Both the position numbers and the translations under genes were made by a program. Below, piece after piece: positions 57,758-64,000 of a stretch of 64,000 nt of DNA (position 1 is its first letter; the number at the start of each line of letters is the position of its first letter). A model generated the notes under the pieces. The model was not told where the DNA came from, searched no databases, and saw only the letters and a program-made list of their open reading frames with translations. The DNA comes from JAWPMV01 sp039819665 (GTDB lineage: Bacteria; Bacteroidota; Bacteroidia; J057): positions 106,052-170,051 of the forward strand of contig JBCBRM010000011.1 of the NCBI GenBank assembly GCA_039819665.1, given 5' to 3'.

Positions 57758-60700
57758 TTTTAACCCCCAAAATATCCCAATAATTCCGAGGATTGCCAAG
57801 AGCCAGAGCCAGCTATTTGAAGATTTTTCAGGAAGAGCTTGCATATCGCCACTGGCGAGGAAGGCAGCCCAGAAATAAGGCTGAGATTCCAATTGATCAC
57901 TTTTTTCTATGTAAGCCAGCTTGGCTTTGCGTAAAGCAGTAGATTTTGAATCCCCTTCAGCCAGATGTTTATAGAAAGTAGTCATGATTTCGGCAGTACT
58001 TTCATCATTTACTTCCCATAGAGACATAATCAGACTTCTGGCTCCTGCATAGGTAAAGGCACGACCCAGACTCAGTACGCCTTCTCCCTCGGCCAATTCC
58101 CCTAAAGCCGTTTCGCAAGCACTTAGGACAACCATTTCAGCTTTCAGCCTCTGGGTATAAAGTTCCTCTATTTTGAGGGAGTCATCATATTCTCCATGAT
58201 CTGATTGACTGAGGGCAATGAAGGCATCCCTTTGTTTTTTCTCTGGAACCATAGCATGACTGCTGATGTGGATGATGGGATACTCATTGGCCATTTCGTA
58301 GAAATTTGCTTCATTAGCACGAGGACCTGAAAGAATTTTAGTAGTATAAAAATTACTAATCCCCTTTACTTCCTCCTCACTAAATTTCAAGGGGCCGAAA
58401 CCAGCTCTTCTTTCCGCAAATAATCCCTCTCCCATTTCTGATTCTGGATATGTAGGCTGGAATGCCAGAAGTTTGGGCTCAGGCCTTTTCGTTGGGCGAG
58501 TTTCCTCCAAATACATCCAAAGCCCCATAGAGTAGAGGTAGGAAAATTCATAATCACGGATTGCCCAGGGATAGCGCCTTACCTTTCCGAGGTCATCTGG
58601 TACTTTGCTCAGCAGCAAATCCATACTCAGCATACTCAGGACCCCATCAGGAATGATCTTTAACTTATCAATTACTGAAAAATCTTCTTTTGGAGGAAGG
58701 AGCAAATTATATAGCTCATGTGCCTCTGCGACAAAACTCTGCTGCATTTCCAAAAAATCATCATCTGTTTTGGAGGACAAAGGAGCATAAACCAATTGGC
58801 GGAAGTCTCTGATTCGATTTGATAAATCCTTAGAAAGTTCTTTTCTCAGAAAATCAACCTTCTCTTTCTGTATATCAAATCTGTACAAAAACTTATTATC
58901 CTGAAAGTAAACCAAAGCAGCCTCATTTTTGGAAAGTAATTGATTCTGGATTTCAGATATTTGAGGAATGTGTGGATCGTATTTAATTCGGAAATATTGA
59001 GGATAGTTGAGTTCCAAATCTGCAATCAAGGAATCCCGACTTGCATTGAGTGCGAAAAGGATTTTTGATATACTATCAGTTTCAGCTAATTGATCGCTTG
59101 TATAGCGACTTTTTAGACTCTTGGTATTCATTATCTTTCGCTCAAGTTCTTGCTCCTTTTCAAGTACATATTCGGGTATCTCTGAACTTTGAAGCGCTTG
59201 GACATGCTTGAGACTGAGTAGAAGAAGTAGGGCCTTACTTTTTTCACTGAGGCGAAAGGCATTTTCGAGATACATTTTATCTCCCTTTTCCTGGTATAAT
59301 TCAAAAGCTAATTCAATACCTAATGCATAGAGCTGGCGAGAGTTACTAGCCAACTCCAATTTGCTTGATTCTGTCAGATACTCACTCCGGGTAGAATCAA
59401 CCAGTTGTTCGGCTGCAAGAATCAATTCAAAAGCTTTTTCAAGATCCTGCTTTTCACTTGCTGCTTTGAGACTAAGACTATAGCCATGACAAATTCCGAG
59501 CAATACGGTAGGTTGTTCTCGGGTAAGTTGACTTAGGGGGTAGGTATTTTCTTGAGTCCAGCTATCCAAATCCATAGCTCCGAGAGCCTGTTCATAATAT
59601 GCTAGGGCTCTCAGGGGATTTTTTAGGTGGTTGAAGTATACAGCTCCCTGTTTGGATTTGAATTGAGCTATCCGACTGGATTTAGGCCCACTTCGAGCAG
59701 CTTCGACCTGGGCTGCCTTTTCCCAGTAATCCATAGCTTTCTGAAAATCTTTTTTCTCTTCATAGAGTTTTGCATATGCTGTAAATCGGGTAACCATGCT
59801 CGGATGTGTCTCAGGAAATTTCTCGAGGGCCAATTTCATAGATTTATCGAGATAGAGCTGGGTATTTTCCAGGTCGCGTTTATCAAAATAAGTCATGCCA
59901 ATATTGGCATAGAGTTGATCCATAAAAGGATGACCACCGGATAAGCTTTCGAAGAAATCTACGGCCTTCTGATTTGCCTCAAGAGATCTGTCATAGTCAT
60001 TGATTCCTTTATAAGATGCCCCCAGGCTCATATAAAAATTGGCTTTTCGAGGGCTCATTTGGGTACCGGAATGAATGTCATCTATTCTTATAGCTTCCTG
60101 AAAAGCAGCAAGACCTTTTTCGGCCTCTTGCATATTGTTGTAAATCCCACCGAGGTAGTAGTAAATGATCGATAGTTCGGGGTGATCCGGTGGGAAGAAT
60201 TTTTGCTGCAGGTGTAAAGCTTCCTCACAATACTTTCTGCCAGAATACAATTTCCCAATAACCCCACTGATGTATCCTAAATAAGATAAGCCATTGATCA
60301 TATCGGGATGCTCATCGGTTTCATAATGATCTTCAAATAAATTCATGGCCATTTCCAGAGAAGCATGAGCTTCAGGATGCCTTCGCATGAATATGAGACA
60401 GATGCCATAATCACTATGGGAGCGAGCTAGCAGATGTTTACTGATTGCTTCCTTTTTTGCAATGAGAGACTCAAAGATTTTAATGGCACTTGGGAAATTT
60501 CCTCTTTTCATGTATAGATTGCCCAAAAGATGTTGGCTTTCTTCAAGCATCTCCGGATCATGTTCTTCCCTGATTTTTTTGGATTCTTTGATAAAGGTTT
60601 CAATTTCCGGATTTCCCGGATTTTGACTAATACTACTAAAAGCAAGATCATACATCAGGCGCCCATATAAAGGCAACTGATTTAAAGAGTCTTTCTGTAG

Positions 60701-61006
60701 CAATTGGATTGCATGCCGTAGATATTGAATCGAGCTGTCTTCGAGGCCAATTTTGGTCATAAGGTATGCTCTTTGTTGGTACAGCTTGACCTGATCTAGC
60801 TCATTTAGCTTCGGGGAATTTTGCTCGATTTTTCGATTAGCTTCCAGGCTCGCTTCATAATTTCCTTTATCCAGCATGGACTTGGAAGCTTTTAACGCTT
60901 CCGAAAAGGCAGTATCCTGACCATAGCCAGGTTGAGAAATATGAAAGAGAAAAAGGAATAGGGAAAAGTATAAGCAAGGAATTTTCACAGACTGCATTCT
61001 TGGCAT
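57740..61006 (-). CDS. Secreted, membrane-anchored TPR-CHAT protein
   Basis: 1088 residues. A signal peptide (about 1-30) is followed by a long array of TPR repeats (about 35-520) and a helical linker (about 520-790). A CHAT caspase-like domain occupies about 800-1060, with the catalytic His917 in IHISSHAM and Cys964 in SACETALGELAEGEGVLSLGRAFTYAGARSLIMSLWEVND. A C-terminal membrane helix follows (NSWLWLLAILGIIGIFWGL). CHAT proteases act in gasdermin activation and other conflict systems, but many Bacteroidota TPR-CHATs are extracytoplasmic, as here. No partner gene is adjacent. Confidence 0.92.
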   Translation of the reverse strand: MPRMQSVKIPCLYFSLFLFLFHISQPGYGQDTAFSEALKASKSMLDKGNYEASLEANRKIEQNSPKLNELDQVKLYQQRAYLMTKIGLEDSSIQYLRHAIQLLQKDSLNQLPLYGRLMYDLAFSSISQNPGNPEIETFIKESKKIREEHDPEMLEESQHLLGNLYMKRGNFPSAIKIFESLIAKKEAISKHLLARSHSDYGICLIFMRRHPEAHASLEMAMNLFEDHYETDEHPDMINGLSYLGYISGVIGKLYSGRKYCEEALHLQQKFFPPDHPELSIIYYYLGGIYNNMQEAEKGLAAFQEAIRIDDIHSGTQMSPRKANFYMSLGASYKGINDYDRSLEANQKAVDFFESLSGGHPFMDQLYANIGMTYFDKRDLENTQLYLDKSMKLALEKFPETHPSMVTRFTAYAKLYEEKKDFQKAMDYWEKAAQVEAARSGPKSSRIAQFKSKQGAVYFNHLKNPLRALAYYEQALGAMDLDSWTQENTYPLSQLTREQPTVLLGICHGYSLSLKAASEKQDLEKAFELILAAEQLVDSTRSEYLTESSKLELASNSRQLYALGIELAFELYQEKGDKMYLENAFRLSEKSKALLLLLSLKHVQALQSSEIPEYVLEKEQELERKIMNTKSLKSRYTSDQLAETDSISKILFALNASRDSLIADLELNYPQYFRIKYDPHIPQISEIQNQLLSKNEAALVYFQDNKFLYRFDIQKEKVDFLRKELSKDLSNRIRDFRQLVYAPLSSKTDDDFLEMQQSFVAEAHELYNLLLPPKEDFSVIDKLKIIPDGVLSMLSMDLLLSKVPDDLGKVRRYPWAIRDYEFSYLYSMGLWMYLEETRPTKRPEPKLLAFQPTYPESEMGEGLFAERRAGFGPLKFSEEEVKGISNFYTTKILSGPRANEANFYEMANEYPIIHISSHAMVPEKKQRDAFIALSQSDHGEYDDSLKIEELYTQRLKAEMVVLSACETALGELAEGEGVLSLGRAFTYAGARSLIMSLWEVNDESTAEIMTTFYKHLAEGDSKSTALRKAKLAYIEKSDQLESQPYFWAAFLASGDMQALPEKSSNSWLWLLAILGIIGIFWGLKRVGVL

Positions 61007-61234
61007 GGTGTATTAGTAGCTCAGATCCTAACGTACATCTAAATCTACTAAATATATGACAGAATTGTTGGGGGATGATTTTAAATCAGGACTTTGATAA
61101 TACAACGAAAATATGAAAAGTGGATTATGCGCCAATTTGAAGTAGTATGAGCAATTCGGTAAAAGCCTTGTTCCAATTAGCTGAATTTTAGTATATTAGA
61201 AATAGCGATACACATTTACTCTAAAACTACTATT

Positions 61235-61786
61235 ATGAAAAATCTCTTAATCGCTGCCGCAGTTGGTTCTGTGATAATCTTTATGTGGCAGTTCCTTTCC
61301 TGGGCACCTTTAGGTATACATGAGAGTCAAATGGCACATACCGATAAGCAAGATGCTGTCTTACAAGCATTGGCTGAAAGCGGATTATCAGAAGGTGCCT
61401 ATTTCCTACCTCGACTTCCTGCTAGTGCTTCAACTACTGAAATGACAGCTTTTGAACAGGAAAATATGGGCAAGCCCTGGGCAAGAGTTCATTATCATGA
61501 AGCCTATAGCTCAAATATGGGATTGAATATGTTTAGAGGATGGTTAATTAGTTTCGTCTCTGTATTCTTGCTTTCATGGATACTCTCTAAAATGGCTGGT
61601 CTGAGTATGCGAACAGCCATTATATCGGCACTTTCAGTAGGTTTGATAGGCTGGATGACGATCACCTACCAGGAAAGTATTTGGTTTAAAACTGAATCCC
61701 TGCCACAATTACTTGATGTAGGCATACAGTGGACCTTGACCGGAGCCTGGTTGGGATGGTTCTTACCAAGTCGAATCAATAGTTAG
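61235..61786 (+). CDS. Membrane protein with four helices
   Basis: 183 residues. Helix 1 is at about 5-24; a loop of about 70 residues follows, with FLPRLPASASTTEMTAFEQENMGKPWARVHYHEAY, then three helices (about 99-116, 124-142 and 160-178). I do not recognise the family but have seen similar small proteins in Bacteroidota. Stand-alone. Confidence 0.65.
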   Translation: MKNLLIAAAVGSVIIFMWQFLSWAPLGIHESQMAHTDKQDAVLQALAESGLSEGAYFLPRLPASASTTEMTAFEQENMGKPWARVHYHEAYSSNMGLNMFRGWLISFVSVFLLSWILSKMAGLSMRTAIISALSVGLIGWMTITYQESIWFKTESLPQLLDVGIQWTLTGAWLGWFLPSRINS

Positions 61787-61922
61787 TCTAGTCCTGCTCT
61801 AATTGTATATTTCGTCGGTTGCTCATATCGAGTGGCCGACGATTTTTTAAATGACTAATGAGGATTGCGAGTCATTGACTATATTGCCCCCAAATCAACA
61901 ATATTTCTAAGTACAGCTTTAC

Positions 61923-63494
61923 ATGCGTTTCAACAACTGGTTACAAATACTAACCTTCCTTTCTATTCTTTCCATTTTCATGACTTTTTCCTGCGAAGAA
62001 CCGACACCTAAAGATTTGGGAAATGAAGCTTTGATTCCTAAACCTGTAAGCCTTCAAGCAACGGGCAGTTCCTTTGCATTCAACAAGAATACCCGCATTT
62101 ATGTGCAGGGAGATGATGAAGATTTGATGAAAACGGCTAATTATTTGGCTGATGTACTCAGGCCTGCAACGGGATTTCCCATGGAAATAGCTTCTTCTGA
62201 AACCTGGCCTTCTTCAGGCAATATTTTCTTGAGCTTGGAATCATCAGATGCAGAATTAGGTAGGGAAGGATACCAATTGGATGTGACAGAAGATCTGATT
62301 GTACTTAAGGCCAATGCCGCTAGTGGAGTTTTCAGAGGAATCCAAACTCTTAGACAATTACTACCTGCAAGCATAGAAGCTAAAGAAAAGCAATCAGGTA
62401 CCTGGGAAATTGGTACAGGTACCATCAAAGATTTTCCACGTTTTGGATACCGTGGGGCTATGCTGGATGTAGCCAGGCACTTCTTTACGGTCGCAGAAGT
62501 AAAACAATTTATCGACTATATCGCCGCTTATAAACTCAATACCCTGCATCTTCATCTTTCGGATGATCAGGGTTGGCGTATTGAGATTAAATCCTGGCCG
62601 AAATTAGCAGAAGTAGGAGGAAGTTCAGAAGTTGGGGGAGGAGAAGGCGGATTTTTTACCCAGGAAGAATACAAAGAAATCATCGCCTATGCGGCTGATC
62701 AATTCATAACCGTAATTCCTGAAATCGATATGCCCGGACATACCAATGCCATTCTTGCGTCTTATCCGGAATTGTATTGTAGCGGGAAAAAGCCAGAAAT
62801 TTATACAGGAATTGAAGTAGGATTTTCAACCCTTTGTACCTCAAATGAAAAGACCTATGAATTCATTGATGACGTTATCCGTGAATTGGCTGCTATTACT
62901 CCCGGTGAGTACCTTCACATAGGAGGGGATGAGACCCATGCAACCGAACTCAAAGACTATATTCCATTTGTAAACCGAGTGCAGGACATTGTCCATAAAC
63001 ATGGGAAGTTGGTGATGGGCTGGGATGAAATTGCCCAAGCTACCCTCCAAAATAATACCGTCGCTCAATATTGGGATAGTGCGGAAAATGCGGAGAGAGC
63101 CCTAAAGCAAAATGCCAAAATTTTAGCTTCTCCTGCCAAGAAAGTATACCTGGACATGTCCTATGATACCACCAGTAAATATGGCCTGCATTGGGCGGCC
63201 TATATTGAAATAGACAGTAGTTATCAGTGGGATCCTGAAGAATTGGTGGAGGGAATGACTGCCGAAAATATTCTGGGAATAGAATCTCCGCTTTGGTCAG
63301 AAACCGTGAGTAATATGACAGAAGCAGAGTGGTTGATTTTTCCACGTTTGCCTGGACATGCAGAGATAGGATGGTCGCCACGAGATAACCGAAGCTGGGA
63401 CGAATATCGGATAAGATTGGGAAGGCAAAAGGCCCGTTTCGATGTATTGGGCATTAACTACTATCCTTCCAAGCAAATCCCCTGGGCGGAATAA
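61923..63494 (+). CDS. Beta-N-acetylhexosaminidase, GH20, lipoprotein
   Basis: 523 residues, lipoprotein signal FSC (Cys22). GH20b N-terminal domain (about 40-165), then the TIM barrel with GYRGAMLDVARHFFTVAEVKQFIDYIAAYKLNTLHLHLSDDQGWRIEI. The catalytic pair is Asp336-Glu337 in HIGGDETHA, and VPEIDMPGH-like IPEIDMPGHTNAI is present. It releases terminal GlcNAc or GalNAc from chitin oligomers or glycans, with substrate assistance by the N-acetyl group. At the outer surface or in the periplasm. The gene 12 nt downstream encodes a DUF819 carrier. Confidence 0.94.
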   Translation: MRFNNWLQILTFLSILSIFMTFSCEEPTPKDLGNEALIPKPVSLQATGSSFAFNKNTRIYVQGDDEDLMKTANYLADVLRPATGFPMEIASSETWPSSGNIFLSLESSDAELGREGYQLDVTEDLIVLKANAASGVFRGIQTLRQLLPASIEAKEKQSGTWEIGTGTIKDFPRFGYRGAMLDVARHFFTVAEVKQFIDYIAAYKLNTLHLHLSDDQGWRIEIKSWPKLAEVGGSSEVGGGEGGFFTQEEYKEIIAYAADQFITVIPEIDMPGHTNAILASYPELYCSGKKPEIYTGIEVGFSTLCTSNEKTYEFIDDVIRELAAITPGEYLHIGGDETHATELKDYIPFVNRVQDIVHKHGKLVMGWDEIAQATLQNNTVAQYWDSAENAERALKQNAKILASPAKKVYLDMSYDTTSKYGLHWAAYIEIDSSYQWDPEELVEGMTAENILGIESPLWSETVSNMTEAEWLIFPRLPGHAEIGWSPRDNRSWDEYRIRLGRQKARFDVLGINYYPSKQIPWAE

Positions 63495-63506
63495 AGATAA
63501 AGACCC

Positions 63507-64000
63507 ATGAATAGCTTAATACCTGCGGAGGGCCATATTCTGATCTGGTCTGTATTACTCGCTGTATCTTTTTTAGGGATGTATGGTGAGCGTGTTGGGT
63601 GGTTCAGTAAGATCTCAGGAGCCCTCGTCACTATTTTAGCAGCAGCTATCCTTACCACCGTGGGCATCTTGCCTCCAGCGGCAGACCCTGATCTTTCAGT
63701 GGAAATCTATTCCTGGGTATTTAGCTATTTTATCCCCTTTGCAATTCCACTTCTCCTTTTCAATGTACAATTGAAAAGAATCCTCAATGATACAGGACGC
63801 TTACTCTTACCTTTTTTAATCGGTGCTGCAGGAGTAGCTATTGGAGCAATCGTTGCAGGTTCTTTTCTGGACTTTGGACAGGAGACCCATAAAGTCATGG
63901 GTGCCTTCATCGGAACCTATACAGGAGGTAGTGTAAACTTCATGGCAGTCTCAACAGCTCTGGATTTTCTGGATAGTGGAAACAAAGTATTCACTATCCA
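63507..64000 (+). CDS. DUF819 family membrane carrier (cut by window edge)
   Basis: 164 codons are visible from the ATG at 63507. Hydrophobic helices alternate with short loops, with GILPPAADPDLSVEIYSWVFSYFIPFAIPLLLFNVQLKRI, FLIGAAGVAIGAIVAG and the late GAFIGTYTGGSVNFMAVS, typical of DUF819 (YjcL). The family is thought to be a carrier or exporter of small solutes, not proven. It starts 12 nt after the GH20 gene and is probably in the same operon. Confidence 0.9.
   Translation, partial: MNSLIPAEGHILIWSVLLAVSFLGMYGERVGWFSKISGALVTILAAAILTTVGILPPAADPDLSVEIYSWVFSYFIPFAIPLLLFNVQLKRILNDTGRLLLPFLIGAAGVAIGAIVAGSFLDFGQETHKVMGAFIGTYTGGSVNFMAVSTALDFLDSGNKVFTI

Overview
The window is a gene-dense stretch (about 42% GC by eye) of a Bacteroidota chromosome. 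The signs are: promoters of the Bacteroidota type (TTG, 19-21 nt, TAnnTTTG), with clear examples before the genes at 17934 and 32945; very weak Shine-Dalgarno signals; many short lipoprotein signal peptides ending in S-C or A-C; a secreted TPR-CHAT protein; 7TM-AraC and Crp/Fnr regulators; and sigma/anti-sigma/beta-barrel cassettes. A marine or free-living Saprospiria- or Cytophagia-like organism would fit, but the order cannot be fixed from this window. No rRNA, tRNA, CRISPR array, transposase or integrase was seen.

Layout. 1-9.5 kb: a PAS-GAF-PAS histidine kinase cut by the left edge, small membrane proteins (DUF4174, DUF2809), a prohibitin-like lipoprotein, an FkbM methyltransferase, then a run of secreted lipoproteins (PhoD-like phosphatase, HExxH metallopeptidase, small BamE-like lipoprotein) and a GNAT enzyme divergent from a small protein. 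9.6-15.1 kb: SGNH hydrolase, then a stand-alone effector-associated domain (EAD11-like) protein, a soluble SPFH protein and an NAD-kinase-fold protein, followed by rlmF, a Nudix hydrolase and a YfcE-type phosphoesterase. 15.1-24.7 kb: ECF sigma factor with a membrane partner, serine hydrolases, a MarR regulator with a four-cysteine tail and two matching operators, an orphan contractile-injection tube protein with a partner, and an Old-Yellow-Enzyme/TetR pair with palindromic operators. 25-36.8 kb: GAF-adenylate cyclase, methyltransferase, Crp, SRPBCC, SSS transporter with a DUF3311-like partner, DUF4261, HEAT-like protein, ADP-ribosylglycohydrolase, DUF2892/Crp pair, and a zone of gene decay (SUFU-TPR chimera, S41 peptidase remnant). 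36.8-49.4 kb: two-component pair, betaine-lipid genes btaA-btaB, AraC regulator, double-DTG aspartic protease, NADAR protein, TetR/SDR pair with shared operators, a MerB-like protein lacking the usual Asp, and a PP2A-like phosphoesterase. 49.4-64 kb: D-aminoacylase-like amidohydrolase, DUF5360/DUF2306, a lipoprotein-sigma-anti-sigma/barrel cassette, deoC, a 1088-residue TPR-CHAT protein, a GH20 hexosaminidase and a DUF819 carrier cut by the right edge.

The most interesting signal is a 21-bp dyad, TTTGCGTA-N5-TACRYAAA with a GT-N7-AC core, found four times: twice between the EAD gene and the SPFH/NAD-kinase operon, once before the ADP-ribosylglycohydrolase gene and once before the NADAR gene. 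At three of the four it lies at or next to the predicted -7 promoter element. It ties three separate loci, all concerned with NAD or ADP-ribose, into one candidate regulon. The core matches what is known of NrtR-type NAD regulators. The regulator gene itself is not in the window.
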